This document shows, in pieces, positions 44,188 through 54,419 of a DNA stretch of 64,000 nt (within the stretch, counting starts at the first letter, position 1; the number at the start of each line of letters is the position of its first letter). The position numbers and the translations under genes were made by a program. Origin of the DNA: Parapedobacter composti (GTDB taxonomy: Bacteria; Bacteroidota; Bacteroidia; Sphingobacteriales; Sphingobacteriaceae); NCBI RefSeq assembly GCF_900112315.1, contig NZ_FOLL01000003.1, positions 62,001-126,000 on the forward strand, given 5' to 3'. The notes under the pieces are model-generated. The model did no database searches. It was not told where the DNA came from and saw nothing but the letters and a program-made list of their open reading frames with translations.

Positions 44188-45285
44188 ATGCTGCTCCGGG
44201 AACTGACGGCTTATCTTGAATCGGTGGCTCCCCCGGCCTACCAGGAATCTTATGATAATTCGGGCCTGCTGGTGGGCGACCCAAGCCGCGAGGTACACCG
44301 GGCGCTGATTTCGCTCGACTGTACGGAGGCGGTAGTGGATGAGGCGATCGCCCTGGGGTGCGATGTGATTGTCTCGCACCACCCCATCGTGTTTAAGGGC
44401 CTGAAGCGCTTCAATGGCAATACCTATGTGGAGCGTGTGGTGATGAAGGCCATCAAGCACGATATCGCGCTGTATGCCATCCATACCAACCTCGATAATG
44501 TGATGGGGGGCGTGAACGGCAAGATTGCCGAGCGGCTGGGCCTGCAACATACGGCCATCCTGAGCCCCAAGGAGGGCCTGCTGAATAAGCTGGTGGTCTT
44601 TGTGCCGGAAAGCCATGCCGAACAGGTGCGCGATGCGCTGTTTGCGGCGGGCGCGGGCCATATCGGCAATTACGATGAATGCAGCTTCAACGTGCAGGGC
44701 TTCGGCACGTTCCGGGCGGGCGACGGCGCGAACCCCTTTGTGGGCAGCCGCGGAGAACGGCACCGCGAACCGGAAGTACGCGTTGAGGTGGTTTATCCGG
44801 CGGCGCACGAACGGGCAGTGTTGCTGGGGCTTTTTGAGGCGCACCCGTATGAGGAAGTGGCGTATGACATCTTCCGGCTCCAGAACCCGTATGCGCAGGT
44901 GGGCAGCGGCCTTATCGGACAGTTGGAAACGCCGATGGCCGAAACGGATTTTCTGCGGCTGCTGAAGGAACGGCTGGGTGCCCGCGTTATCCGGCATACT
45001 GCATTCCGCGGCCGGGAGGTGGCCCGTGTGGCGGTGTGCGGCGGGGCGGGCGGCTTCCTGCTGGGGCAGGCTATCCGCTCGGGAGCGGATGTGTTCGTGA
45101 CGGCCGATTATAAGTACCATGAGTTTTTTGATGCGGAAGGAAAAATAGTGATTGCGGATGTGGGACATTTTGAAAGCGAACAGTTTACGCAGCAATTATT
45201 GTTGGAGATTATTCAGAAAAAATTTCCTACCTTTGCAGTCCGTTTGACGGGAATAGACACAAACCCAATAAAATACTACAGTTAA
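44188..45285 (+). CDS. NIF3/DUF34 family dinuclear metal protein
   Basis: A 365-residue protein that binds two metal ions. SHHPIVFKGLKRFN near residue 63 gives the first His pair, AIHTNLDNVMGG the next His/Asp, and the C-terminal DVGHFESEQ the last His and Glu. A PII-like insert domain occupies about 125-235, as in the longer members. Family members are proposed to act on GTP or on tRNA-related substrates; the role is not settled. The ATG at 44188 is preferred to the TTG at 44182. A promoter for the next gene lies inside its 3' end. Confidence 0.9.
   Translation: MLLRELTAYLESVAPPAYQESYDNSGLLVGDPSREVHRALISLDCTEAVVDEAIALGCDVIVSHHPIVFKGLKRFNGNTYVERVVMKAIKHDIALYAIHTNLDNVMGGVNGKIAERLGLQHTAILSPKEGLLNKLVVFVPESHAEQVRDALFAAGAGHIGNYDECSFNVQGFGTFRAGDGANPFVGSRGERHREPEVRVEVVYPAAHERAVLLGLFEAHPYEEVAYDIFRLQNPYAQVGSGLIGQLETPMAETDFLRLLKERLGARVIRHTAFRGREVARVAVCGGAGGFLLGQAIRSGADVFVTADYKYHEFFDAEGKIVIADVGHFESEQFTQQLLLEIIQKKFPTFAVRLTGIDTNPIKYYS
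45228..45235 (+). promoter_or_regulatory. -7 promoter element of the zinc-ribbon gene
   Basis: TACCTTTG with a TTG at 45202-45204, 23 nt upstream, lies within the end of the NIF3 gene and about 50 nt before the ATG at 45286. Confidence 0.5.
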
Positions 45286-46038
45286 ATGGAACAGACGGTA
45301 GAACAAAAGCTGAGAGCCCTTTGGCGGCTGCAGACCATACACACGAAGATAGACCGGATTCGCCAGATAAGAGGCGAGCTGCCGATGGAGGTGAGCGACC
45401 TGGAGGATGAAATCGCCGGGTTGGAAACCCGCATCGAGAAGATCCGCAGCGAACTGGACGAACTGGAGGATGCTATCGTCACCCGCCGCAACATGATTAA
45501 GGATGCGCAGGCCGCAATCAAAAAATATGAGGGGCAGCTTAACGAGGTAAAGAACAACCGGGAATATGATGCCATCACCAAGGAGATTGAAATCCAGGGG
45601 CTGGATATCCAGGTAAGCGAAAAGAAAATCCGGGAGTTTGAGTTCGAGATCCGTAACAAGACCGATGTATACGAGAGCACTCAGGAAGCGCTGGAGACCG
45701 CAAGAAAGGATCTTGAAGTGAAGAAGGGTGAGCTGGACACCATCACCGCTGAAACGCAGAAAGAAGAAGACGAGCTGCTCAAGCAGACCGACGAAGCAGA
45801 ACAGGATATCGAAGAACGGCTGATCAGGGTATACCGCAGGCTGCGGACGTCTTATAAGAACGGCTTGGCCGTGGTTTCCATCGATCGCGATAGCTGCTCG
45901 GGCTGCCATAATAAAATTCCGCCCCAGATGCAGCTGGAAATCCGCCAGCGGAAAAAAATCATCGTATGCGAACATTGCGGACGTGTATTGGTGGATGAAG
46001 GGCTGGTACAGGAAGCTGAAGTTCCGCCGGTGGCTTAA
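45286..46038 (+). CDS. Coiled-coil protein with C4 zinc ribbon (DUF164 / FlgZ-like)
   Basis: A 250-residue protein with a long antiparallel coiled coil (about 1-195) and a C-terminal zinc ribbon with two CxxC pairs (SCSGCHNK and VCEHCGR). The Helicobacter homologue HP0958 binds flagellar RNA and sigma-54; here no flagellar genes are seen. The pair NIF3 plus zinc ribbon is often found together in Bacteroidetes. A strong terminator follows. Confidence 0.9.
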   Translation: MEQTVEQKLRALWRLQTIHTKIDRIRQIRGELPMEVSDLEDEIAGLETRIEKIRSELDELEDAIVTRRNMIKDAQAAIKKYEGQLNEVKNNREYDAITKEIEIQGLDIQVSEKKIREFEFEIRNKTDVYESTQEALETARKDLEVKKGELDTITAETQKEEDELLKQTDEAEQDIEERLIRVYRRLRTSYKNGLAVVSIDRDSCSGCHNKIPPQMQLEIRQRKKIIVCEHCGRVLVDEGLVQEAEVPPVA

Positions 46039-46060
46039 CACCGAATGATTTAACGATATA

Positions 46061-46095
46061 AAAACGCCCGGCAACCGATTGCCGGGCGTTTTTTT
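46061..46095. terminator. Strong rho-independent terminator
   Basis: A perfect 14-bp stem (AAAACGCCCGGCAA at 46061-46074 with TTGCCGGGCGTTTT at 46079-46092), a CCGA loop and a T-run of seven. The A-run upstream makes it work in both directions. It ends the zinc-ribbon transcript before uvrA. Confidence 0.93.
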
Positions 46096-46110
46096 GTCGA
46101 ATATTTTTAG

Positions 46111-46118
46111 TATTTTTG
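46111..46118 (+). promoter_or_regulatory. -7 promoter element of uvrA
   Basis: TATTTTTG matches the consensus 30 nt before the ATG; the nearest TTTG is in the terminator T-run only 14 nt upstream. Confidence 0.5.
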
Positions 46119-46148
46119 CCTTTACCGCAGGTTATTATTATATCGTAA

Positions 46149-49010
46149 ATGACGAAGCTCAAAACGCCCGATCCGGGCGAATCCCGCGAGGGCGGGCAGG
46201 TACAGGTGTTCGGCGCGCGTGTACACAACCTCAGAGATATTGACGTAAGTTTTCCCCGGAATGAACTGGTGGTCATCACCGGGCTGAGCGGCAGCGGCAA
46301 ATCGTCGTTGGCCTTCGATACCATCTATGCCGAGGGACAGCGCCGCTATATGGAAACGTTCAGTGCCTATAGCCGCCAGTTTCTGGGAGGCATGGAACGG
46401 CCCGATGTGGATAAAATTTCGGGGCTTAGCCCGGTCATCTCCATTGAACAGAAAACCACAAGCAAGAACCCACGCTCTACCGTGGGCACCATTACGGAGA
46501 TCTACGACTTCCTTCGCCTGCTCTATGCGCGGGCAGGAGAGGCATATTCGTATGTGACGGGCAAAAAGATGGAACGCATGTCGGAAGAACAGGTGGTCGA
46601 CCGCATCATCCGGCAGTTCGACGGGCAGGCCATCAACGTGCTGGCCCCGGTGGTGAAGGGACGCAAGGGCCATTATCGCGAACTATTTGAGCAAATCCGT
46701 AAACAGGGCTATGTGAAGGTGCGGGTAGACGGGGAACTGCTGGACCTGGTGCCTAAGATGCAGGTGGATAGGTACAAAATCCACGACATCGAGATGGTTG
46801 TTGATCGGCTCATGGTGTCGGAAAAAGACCGTAAACGGCTCTACGCGTCGGTGATGCAGGCAATGAAGGCGGCCAAAGGCATCATCAAGATAAGCGACCG
46901 CGACAACCGGGAGTATTTCTACAGCCGCTACCTGATGGATGCCGAATCGGGTATCTCCTACGACGAACCCCAGCCCAACACGTTTTCATTCAACTCGCCC
47001 TATGGGGCCTGTGAGCAGTGCGACGGACTGGGCTATGTGTACGAGATTGACCGCCACGTGGTGATTCCCGACCCCCGCCTGAGCATCATGAAGGGCGGAT
47101 TGGCGCCGCTGGGCGAATACCGGGATACCTGGAACTTCCAGGTGCTGAAGGCGGTGGCCAAGAAATTTGATTTTTCGCTCTCCTCCCCCATCGAGAAGCT
47201 TACGGAGAAGCAACTGGATATTCTGCTGAACGGTGCGGAAGAGGAAGTGGTGGTGCCTGTGACGTACAGCAGCTGGAATACGAAGGATTACCGGATTACG
47301 TTTGAAGGGTTGTTCAAGATGCTGGAAGACCAAAGTGAGCGGCTTGGCGGGCCGGGCCTCGATGAATACCGGACGCAGCGGGTATGTCCGGCTTGCGGGG
47401 GCGCCCGCCTCAAGCGGGAATCGCTCCACTTCAAAATAGACGGAAAAAACATCCATGAGTTGTCGGTGATGGACATTTCCGCGCTGGCTGCCTGGTTTGA
47501 AGGCATCGAACAACGGCTGGATGAACGACAGAACGTCATCGCCACGGAAATCCTGAAGGAAATCCGGGCTCGCTTGGGCTTTCTCCTCGACGTGGGCCTC
47601 AATTACCTGACGCTGGATCGCACCGCCAAGACGCTCTCCGGAGGCGAGGCACAGCGCATCCGCTTGGCCACACAGATTGGATCACAGCTGGTTAACGTGC
47701 TATATATCCTGGATGAGCCCAGCATTGGGCTGCACCAGCGCGACAATGAACGCTTGATACATGCACTCAAGAACCTCCGCGATATCGGCAATTCGGTATT
47801 GGTGGTAGAGCATGACAAGGATATGATTCTCCATGCCGATTATGTGATTGACATGGGGCCTGCGGCAGGTGCCCATGGCGGTCTGGTGGTGGCGCAGGGC
47901 CGGCCGGAAGAGTTGAGGCAGGCCGACACGTTGACGGCGGCGTACCTCAACGGCACTAAGGAAATCCGCGTGCCGGAAAAGCGGCGCGAGGGCAACGGCC
48001 ACGTGTTGCGCCTGGAAGGGGCTTCGGGCAACAACTTGCGTAACGTGACGGCGGAACTTCCGTTGGGTAAACTGATTCTGGTTACCGGCGTGTCGGGCAG
48101 TGGCAAGTCCAGCCTGATTACCGAAACCCTCTACCCGATACTGAACCACCATTTCTTCCGCGCCAGGAAGCAGCCGCTCCCTTACAGGAAGATAACGGGG
48201 CTGGAGCATATCGACAAGGTTATCGAAATCGATCAAAGCCCCATCGGCCGCACGCCCCGGTCTAACCCGTCGACCTATACAGGGGTGTTTTCGGATATAC
48301 GTGCACTGTTTGTGCAGCTGCCGGAGTCCAAAATCCGGGGATATAAGCCCGGCCGGTTTTCTTTCAACGTGAAAGGCGGGCGCTGCGAGACCTGCCAGGG
48401 CGCGGGAATGAAAGTTATTGAGATGAACTTCCTGCCGGATGTGCAGGTACCGTGCGAAACGTGCAATGGCAAGCGGTACAACCGAGAAACGCTGGAAGTG
48501 CGTTACCGGGGCAAATCGATTAGCGACGTGCTGGACATGCGTATCGATGATGCCGTAACCTTCTTTGAGAATATCCCCGCCATTTACCGCAAGATAAAAA
48601 CCCTGCAAGACGTGGGGCTGGGATACCTCACGCTGGGACAGTCGTCCGTAACGTTATCGGGCGGCGAAGCACAGCGGGTGAAACTGGCCACGGAACTTTC
48701 CAAAAAGGATACGGGCAAGACGTTCTACATCCTGGATGAGCCCACCACGGGCCTTCATTTTGAGGATGTGAATGTATTGCTGGGGGTGCTTAACCGGCTG
48801 GTAGATCGGGGGAATACCGTGCTGGTGATTGAACATAACCTCGACGTCATTAAGGTGGCCGACTGGGTAATAGACCTGGGTCCTGAAGGTGGCGCCGGCG
48901 GAGGGGAAATTCTGTTCAGCGGCACGCCGGAAGATCTGGTAAAATGCACCAACAGCCAGACCGGCCGTTTCCTTGCTCTGGAAATGCCCGGTGTGGGGAT
49001 GATTTCGTAA
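46149..49010 (+). CDS. uvrA: Excinuclease ABC subunit A
   Basis: A damage-recognition ATPase of nucleotide excision repair, 953 residues. Two ABC modules are present: Walker [15 protein letters not shown] and [13 protein letters not shown], with signatures [12 protein letters not shown] and [12 protein letters not shown]. Zinc-binding cysteines appear in [14 protein letters not shown] and in [15 protein letters not shown]. The gene is followed at 12 nt by mutL, so two DNA repair pathways share a transcript. Confidence 0.97.
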   Translation: MTKLKTPDPGESREGGQVQVFGARVHNLRDIDVSFPRNELVVITGLSGSGKSSLAFDTIYAEGQRRYMETFSAYSRQFLGGMERPDVDKISGLSPVISIEQKTTSKNPRSTVGTITEIYDFLRLLYARAGEAYSYVTGKKMERMSEEQVVDRIIRQFDGQAINVLAPVVKGRKGHYRELFEQIRKQGYVKVRVDGELLDLVPKMQVDRYKIHDIEMVVDRLMVSEKDRKRLYASVMQAMKAAKGIIKISDRDNREYFYSRYLMDAESGISYDEPQPNTFSFNSPYGACEQCDGLGYVYEIDRHVVIPDPRLSIMKGGLAPLGEYRDTWNFQVLKAVAKKFDFSLSSPIEKLTEKQLDILLNGAEEEVVVPVTYSSWNTKDYRITFEGLFKMLEDQSERLGGPGLDEYRTQRVCPACGGARLKRESLHFKIDGKNIHELSVMDISALAAWFEGIEQRLDERQNVIATEILKEIRARLGFLLDVGLNYLTLDRTAKTLSGGEAQRIRLATQIGSQLVNVLYILDEPSIGLHQRDNERLIHALKNLRDIGNSVLVVEHDKDMILHADYVIDMGPAAGAHGGLVVAQGRPEELRQADTLTAAYLNGTKEIRVPEKRREGNGHVLRLEGASGNNLRNVTAELPLGKLILVTGVSGSGKSSLITETLYPILNHHFFRARKQPLPYRKITGLEHIDKVIEIDQSPIGRTPRSNPSTYTGVFSDIRALFVQLPESKIRGYKPGRFSFNVKGGRCETCQGAGMKVIEMNFLPDVQVPCETCNGKRYNRETLEVRYRGKSISDVLDMRIDDAVTFFENIPAIYRKIKTLQDVGLGYLTLGQSSVTLSGGEAQRVKLATELSKKDTGKTFYILDEPTTGLHFEDVNVLLGVLNRLVDRGNTVLVIEHNLDVIKVADWVIDLGPEGGAGGGEILFSGTPEDLVKCTNSQTGRFLALEMPGVGMIS

Positions 49011-49022
49011 CTTCGCAGACGT

Positions 49023-50870
49023 ATGTCAGACATTATCCAACTGCTGCCGGATGCCGTGGCCAACCAGATTGCCGCGGGAGAGGTGGTACAGCGCCCGGCA
49101 TCGGCGGTGAAGGAATTGATTGAAAATGCGATAGACGCGGGGGCCGACAGGATAAGGCTGATCGTAAGGGACGGCGGGAAATCATTGCTCCAGGTCATCG
49201 ACAACGGCTGTGGCATGAGCGTGACGGATGCCCGGCTGTGTTTTGAACGCCATGCCACGTCGAAAATTCGGAAGGCGGACGACCTGTTTGCTATCCGGAC
49301 GATGGGTTTCCGGGGGGAAGCGCTGGCTTCCATCGCGGCCATTGCACACGTGGAACTTAAAACCCGGCGCGTGGAAGACGAGCTGGGCACCCTGGTGGAA
49401 ATCGAGGGATCGGAGGTGGTACGGCAGGAGCCGGCCGCCGTACCGGCCGGTACGAGCATCGCCGTAAAGAATCTGTTTTACAATATCCCGGCGCGGCGTA
49501 ACTTTTTGAAAAGCAATGCTGTGGAGATGAGGCATATCGTCGATGAGTTCCAGCGGCTGGCGTTGGCCCACCCCGGCATCGCCTTCGGCCTCCATAGTGA
49601 TGGGCAGGAATTGTTCCAGCTACCGGCAGAAAGCCTGAAGCAGCGCATTGTTCACCTCTTCGGTAATGCGTACAACCAGCGGTTGGTGCCGGTAGAAGAG
49701 GAAACCACCATCATCAACCTCAGCGGGTTTATCGGCAAACCCGAATATGCGAAAAAGACCAGAGGGGAGCAGTTTTTCTTTGTCAACAACCGCTTTGTGA
49801 AAGACCCCTACCTTAACCATGCGATCATCAAGGCTTATGAGGGCATACTGCAGCCGGAGAGCTTTCCACTCTATGTGCTGTTTATCGAGATTGATCCCGC
49901 AAAGATAGATATCAACGTACATCCAACGAAAACGGAGATCAAATATGAAGATGAACGGGCCATCTATGCTATCCTTCAGTCGGCCGTGAAGCGTTCGCTG
50001 GGCCGGTACAACATTACCCCCACGCTGGACTTCAATCAGGAAACGGGGTTCAGCCACATGATTAGCCCCAAGCCGCTGGAGGAGATAACCCCGCCGACTA
50101 TCACGTTTAATCCGCACTTCAATCCGTTTGACAGCCCCAAGCCCGCGGCGGGGGGGCGGACAGTGCCCGAACGCGAAAAACGCCCGGAAGGGATCCCGCA
50201 GAACTGGGATACGCTCTACCGGATTACGCAGCAGGTGGAACCTGCGCAGCTGAATCTCCACGGAAATGGGGCCGATGAACAGCCACGGACAGCCAAGCAG
50301 GGAAACAAACAACCTTTCCAGCTGCATAACCGTTACATTGTGTCGCAGATACACTCGGGCTTCATGCTGATCGACCAGCAGGCGGCGCACGAACGCATCC
50401 TGTTTGAGCAGTTTTTGCAGCAGCTGGAAAGCCGCCAGGGAGCGAGCCAGCAGAGCCTTTTTCCGCAGACCGTAACCTTTAATGCGGCAGATTTCCAATT
50501 GGTGGAGGAACTATTGCCGGATATCCAGGCATTGGGGTTCCGTGTGCGGGAGTTCGGCAAACACACGTTCGTGGTGGAAGGTATACCGGCCGACCTGACG
50601 GCGGGGATCAGTGAACGGCAGGTGCTTGAGCAGCTCCTGGAAGATTACAAGAACAATCAGGCGGCACTGAAGCTGCCCAAGCGTGAGAAGCTGGCCAGGA
50701 GCCTGGCCCGCCATGCTGCCATCAAGCCGGGGATCGCCCTGGCTACTGAAGACATGACCGAATTGATTGATCGCCTGTTTGCCTGCGAGCAGCCCAATGT
50801 GTCGCTGAACGGCAAGCCCGTGGTCGTTACGTTTACTTTGCAAGAACTGTCTGAGCGGTTTGAGCGTTAA
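49023..50870 (+). CDS. mutL: DNA mismatch repair protein MutL
   Basis: A 615-residue GHKL ATPase that couples MutS to strand excision. The ATPase motifs are ENAIDAGAD, DNGCGM and GFRGEALASIA (about 35-105). The C-terminal dimer domain (about 430-615) has the QLHNRYIVSQIHSGFMLIDQQAAHERILFE motif split over the QAAHERI region. The endonuclease DQHAxE(x)4E motif appears as DQQAAHERILFE, close to the active form. Confidence 0.96.
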   Translation: MSDIIQLLPDAVANQIAAGEVVQRPASAVKELIENAIDAGADRIRLIVRDGGKSLLQVIDNGCGMSVTDARLCFERHATSKIRKADDLFAIRTMGFRGEALASIAAIAHVELKTRRVEDELGTLVEIEGSEVVRQEPAAVPAGTSIAVKNLFYNIPARRNFLKSNAVEMRHIVDEFQRLALAHPGIAFGLHSDGQELFQLPAESLKQRIVHLFGNAYNQRLVPVEEETTIINLSGFIGKPEYAKKTRGEQFFFVNNRFVKDPYLNHAIIKAYEGILQPESFPLYVLFIEIDPAKIDINVHPTKTEIKYEDERAIYAILQSAVKRSLGRYNITPTLDFNQETGFSHMISPKPLEEITPPTITFNPHFNPFDSPKPAAGGRTVPEREKRPEGIPQNWDTLYRITQQVEPAQLNLHGNGADEQPRTAKQGNKQPFQLHNRYIVSQIHSGFMLIDQQAAHERILFEQFLQQLESRQGASQQSLFPQTVTFNAADFQLVEELLPDIQALGFRVREFGKHTFVVEGIPADLTAGISERQVLEQLLEDYKNNQAALKLPKREKLARSLARHAAIKPGIALATEDMTELIDRLFACEQPNVSLNGKPVVVTFTLQELSERFER

Positions 50871-50902
50871 CTACTATATACGAATAAATAATAAAAAGCA
50901 AG

Positions 50903-51634
50903 ATGTACAGTAACACCTCCCCTTTTTCCGGAATGCCGCCCGTGGTTAAAAACCTATTGATTATCAATATTATCTGCTTCGTGGGCAGTGCGTTGATTTT
51001 CCCGGGGGCAAACCGCCTGTTTGGCGTGTATTACCCGGACTCCCCGTTCTTCAAGGTCTGGCAGGTGATTACTTACATGTTCATGCACGGTGGGTTCACG
51101 CACATTTTTTTCAATATGTTCGCCCTGTTTATGTTCGGCCCGGTGCTGGAGCAGATATTGGGATCCAAGCGGTTCCTGAATTTCTACCTGATTACCGGAC
51201 TGGGCGCGTTGCTGCTGCAGTTTATCGTGCAGGGCATTGAGGTATATGAAATTACGGGAACGGTGGCGGCAAGCCAGTGGTTGCGGTTTGATATGTTAGC
51301 GGGGGTTGTGAAGGGAAACCACCCCGGCTTGTCGCAAGACGATTTTCGGAAGCTGGTTTCCATCTATAATACGCCCATGGTTGGTGCATCCGGAGCCATT
51401 TACGGGTTGCTCATCGCGTTTGGTTACTTGTTTCCGAATACACCGCTGATGCTGATTTTCTTTCCGGTGCCGATTAAAGCGAAGTACTTTATTCCGGTGA
51501 TGATTGTCATTGAGCTGTTTCTGGGCGTGTCAAGGGCAGGTACGTCTATCGCGCATTTTGCTCATATCGGAGGCGCATTATTCGGGTTTTTGCTGATCAA
51601 GCTGTGGGGTATCCGGCGGCCGAATTATTGGTAA
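50903..51634 (+). CDS. Rhomboid-family intramembrane protease 1
   Basis: A 243-residue membrane protein with six helices. The catalytic Ser is in GASGAIYG and the catalytic His in AHFAHIGGALFGF; HIFFNMFALFMFG holds the conserved His and Asn. A loop of about 45 residues is inserted before the Ser helix. It likely cleaves membrane proteins of unknown identity. It lies 32 nt after mutL. Confidence 0.93.
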   Translation: MYSNTSPFSGMPPVVKNLLIINIICFVGSALIFPGANRLFGVYYPDSPFFKVWQVITYMFMHGGFTHIFFNMFALFMFGPVLEQILGSKRFLNFYLITGLGALLLQFIVQGIEVYEITGTVAASQWLRFDMLAGVVKGNHPGLSQDDFRKLVSIYNTPMVGASGAIYGLLIAFGYLFPNTPLMLIFFPVPIKAKYFIPVMIVIELFLGVSRAGTSIAHFAHIGGALFGFLLIKLWGIRRPNYW

Positions 51635-51746
51635 AGGGGTGGTTTCAAACCTGGGGCAGGTAAATGCACCGGCAAAGAAGGTGAAAAATGATTCAAAAAT
51701 TTTTTTCATATATTAGCAACGGCTAACAGCAACTTATACAGGGGGC

Positions 51747-52628
51747 ATGGCGATGAAAAGGTCATTAATGAGCGATTTGTGGCATAAAGCTTTCCGTTCA
51801 GGAAATGCACTGTACTTATTTATCGCCATCAATATCTTGGTGTTCATCGGGATAAATCTGCTTTCGTTGATCTCCGTGCTGGGCATTACTGCGATGCCGC
51901 TGTCCGGTTACGCACTGAGCTGGCTGCATCTTCCCGCCCCAGTCATGGAGTGGGTGTATAAACCGTGGACAGCCGTTACCTATATGTTTACGCAGGAAGG
52001 ATTGTTCCACCTGCTGTTCAATATGCTTTGGCTGTTCTGGCTGGGCATGATTTTCCTTGACTTCCTCAAGAAAAGGCAGTTTGTTTTCGTATACCTGGCC
52101 GGTGGCCTGGTGGGGGCTGCATTGTTTCTGCTGGTCTACAATCTTGTGCCGGTATTCCGGGCGGCTGCACCGGGAACGGCTATGATTGGCTCTTCGGCCA
52201 GCGTTAGCGCAATCGTATTTTCAGCCGCAACGCTGTTGCCGGATTATACCATCAGGATGCTGTTTTTCGGCAATGTCCGGCTCAAATACCTGGCGCTCGC
52301 CTTTCTGGTCATTGACGTGCTGGCCATTGCAGGCCTGAACGCCGGAGGAAGCATCGCCCATATCGGCGGAGCACTGTTCGGATTTATTTACATCAAACAG
52401 CTGCAGAGCGGGCACGACTGGAGCCGCATTTTGGGCCGCAGCAGTAAGAAGCGCCGGTTGCGGGTAATCCGCAACGAAGTTACACCGCAGGAAGAACCGC
52501 TGGTGCCCAATCAGGAAGTAATCGACAGGATATTGGATAAGATTTCCCAATCGGGCTACGACAGCCTGACAAAGGCGGAAAAGGAAACCCTGTTCAAAGC
52601 CAGCAAGCAAGGGCAAAACGAATATTGA
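51747..52628 (+). CDS. Rhomboid-family intramembrane protease 2
   Basis: A 293-residue paralogue of the preceding gene. The Ser region reads GSSASVSAIV, keeping the catalytic Ser but replacing the following Gly by Ala. The His is in SIAHIGGALFGF, and the HLLFNMLWLFWLG motif is present. A cytosolic tail of about 70 residues (220-293) is basic then acidic. Activity is less certain than for paralogue 1. It starts 113 nt downstream. Confidence 0.88.
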   Translation: MAMKRSLMSDLWHKAFRSGNALYLFIAINILVFIGINLLSLISVLGITAMPLSGYALSWLHLPAPVMEWVYKPWTAVTYMFTQEGLFHLLFNMLWLFWLGMIFLDFLKKRQFVFVYLAGGLVGAALFLLVYNLVPVFRAAAPGTAMIGSSASVSAIVFSAATLLPDYTIRMLFFGNVRLKYLALAFLVIDVLAIAGLNAGGSIAHIGGALFGFIYIKQLQSGHDWSRILGRSSKKRRLRVIRNEVTPQEEPLVPNQEVIDRILDKISQSGYDSLTKAEKETLFKASKQGQNEY

Positions 52629-52631
52629 TTG

Positions 52632-53756
52632 ATGGCACGGAAATCCGGACGAATGAAACGGCTGGGCTTCATCAGTAAGGTAGTCCTGGCGGCGAATGTG
52701 TGTGTCGTTGCCGCGCTGCTCCTTAGCTACCTGGCTCCGGTTATCGATCCCAGGAAGTTTTGGCCCATCGCGTTTTTCGGCATTGCTTATCTGCCGCTTT
52801 TGGTTATAAATCTCCTGTTTGTTGTTTACTGGCTGCTGCGGGATGCACGCTTTGCTGCCATCTCGTTGCTGTCCATTCTGCTCGGCTGGGGCACCCTGAA
52901 CAAGCACATCGGGTTTAGCGGTAAGGTTCCCGAAGGGATTGTGGGTTCGCCCGACACCAGCCACATCCGCCTGCTTACCTATAATGTGCATTTTTTCCGG
53001 GAATTTGAACAGGAGGATAATGAATTGACTATCCGGGCGGAGGCCATGCAGTTAATGGACAGCCTTTCACCGGATGTTATCTGTATCCAGGAGTATTACA
53101 CCCGAAAAAAAGGACGGCATAAGATGGCCAAAGCGTTTGAGGAAAAGGTCGGCACGCGCTACCACGTGATTTCACCTACGGCCCAAAACGAATATGAGGC
53201 CTATGGCATGGCGATTTTTTCGCGTTATCCCATCGTCGCATCCGGTCGCCTGCCCGCCCATGAATACGGCGTGAACCGGGTAATCTATGCTGATATTGAC
53301 AAAGGGGGAAAGCGGTTCAGGGTATACAACGTGCACCTGCGTTCCATAGGTTTCCAGAAAGAGGATTATGACTTTATTAAGAGCCCGGCCAAGACCATCG
53401 AGAAAGATGCTGCTTCTACAAGGCGCATCGGGTCGCGTCTGAAACAGGCGTTCGCGGCACGAAGTGCACAAGCCGCTGCCCTCCGTAAACACAGCGAGCA
53501 ATGCAGCACGCCATACATCATTGCGGGCGACTTTAACGACACGCCGCTATCGTATGCGGTAAACAAGGTTGCCGCCGGGCTGCAGAATGCCTTCCGGGAA
53601 AAAGGCCGGGGCTGGGGCGTAACGTATAATGGCGACTTTCCCAATTTCCAGATAGATTATATACTGGCAACCAAGGATTTCAAGGTGCATCATTACCAGA
53701 TCATCAAAGAAAAGCTGTCGGATCACTATCCGGTGTGGGCGGATTTGCAGCTGTAA
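52632..53756 (+). CDS. Membrane-anchored endonuclease/exonuclease/phosphatase family protein
   Basis: A 374-residue protein with three N-terminal membrane helices (about 10-30, 38-62 and 70-85) followed by an EEP domain (about 105-374). Motifs are LLTYNVHFF, CIQEYYT, IAGDFNDTP and SDHYPVWADL, which hold the metal-binding Glu, Asp, Asn and the catalytic His. The substrate could be nucleic acid, a phospholipid or an inositol phosphate. The ATG at 52632 follows the rhomboid stop by 3 nt. Confidence 0.9.
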   Translation: MARKSGRMKRLGFISKVVLAANVCVVAALLLSYLAPVIDPRKFWPIAFFGIAYLPLLVINLLFVVYWLLRDARFAAISLLSILLGWGTLNKHIGFSGKVPEGIVGSPDTSHIRLLTYNVHFFREFEQEDNELTIRAEAMQLMDSLSPDVICIQEYYTRKKGRHKMAKAFEEKVGTRYHVISPTAQNEYEAYGMAIFSRYPIVASGRLPAHEYGVNRVIYADIDKGGKRFRVYNVHLRSIGFQKEDYDFIKSPAKTIEKDAASTRRIGSRLKQAFAARSAQAAALRKHSEQCSTPYIIAGDFNDTPLSYAVNKVAAGLQNAFREKGRGWGVTYNGDFPNFQIDYILATKDFKVHHYQIIKEKLSDHYPVWADLQL

Positions 53757-53767
53757 CGTGCAGCCAT

Positions 53768-53807
53768 AAAAAAACGGAGATCCGCCTCTTTCGATTTGGT
53801 ATCTCCG
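53768..53807 (-). terminator. Terminator-like hairpin, minus-strand orientation
   Basis: CGGAGAT (53775-53781) and ATCTCCG (53801-53807) form a 7-bp stem with a 19-nt loop. On the minus strand seven T follow directly. This points to a transcript that enters from the right, for which no gene is evident; on the plus strand it can still end the EEP gene. Confidence 0.5.
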
Positions 53808-54419
53808 CTTTAACCTTAATTACAACCGTGGTTGTAATCAAGGCATCAAGTCCGTTTCTTTGTCGGCATTCGTTCAACGCTTTCACCATAAAGGTAAAGC
53901 CTTTTTCATGCATTTGGCGCTTGCCGTCTTCTGCCATAGCAGACGGATGGTAGCATCCAAATCCCATTTCGATGTTTTGATTGAGCCTACCCTTTCTGGG
54001 AGTTCTGCAACTCCCATTCGGTATTATACCTATGGAGCCAATCCATCGCTTTAAAAGCTATCCCGGAATACTGCCTTCAGGCATGTTTCCATTTGCGGAT
54101 GCTTACTGGGACGAATCAAAGAAAGAACGATTACTTGATATATACTAAGTTAGTAACAAAAGCCTTCTTTGTCAAGTAGAAAATGATATATTTTATTAAC
54201 AGGTTTTCCACTTTCAGATGTTGGTTTATTTGTTGCGCATTTGCCATTTGAATAAGGTTTTTAGGCATGTTCAAGGGTTGGGTTAGGCTTTTCCACACCT
54301 GGCCGTCAGCAGGTTATCCACAATTCCGAAGGAAATGGGTTGTTGCAGGGGCACTAACGGTATATGCCCAAAATGTGAATATGGGCTGAAGCGAATGAAA
54401 AAAATGGTAATTTTATGCC
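53808..54419. other. Gene-poor intergenic region with palindromes and DnaA-box-like sites
   Basis: No convincing gene in 612 nt. It contains ATTACAACC-GT-GGTTGTAAT (53819-53838, 9-bp arms), a GGGAGTT/AACTCCC hairpin (53998-54015), a 38-codon ORF from 54032 to 54148 (MEPIHRFKSYPGILPSGMF) that could be a gene remnant, and an AT-rich stretch at 54150-54210. Three DnaA-box-like sites follow: TTTTCCACA (54289-54297), the perfect TTATCCACA (54314-54322) and ATATTCACA on the minus strand (54374-54382). Confidence 0.5.

Noticed and set aside
53704-53967. Reverse 87-codon ORF after the EEP gene
   Set aside because: It reads straight through the terminator-like hairpin and into the EEP gene, and its product matches nothing known.
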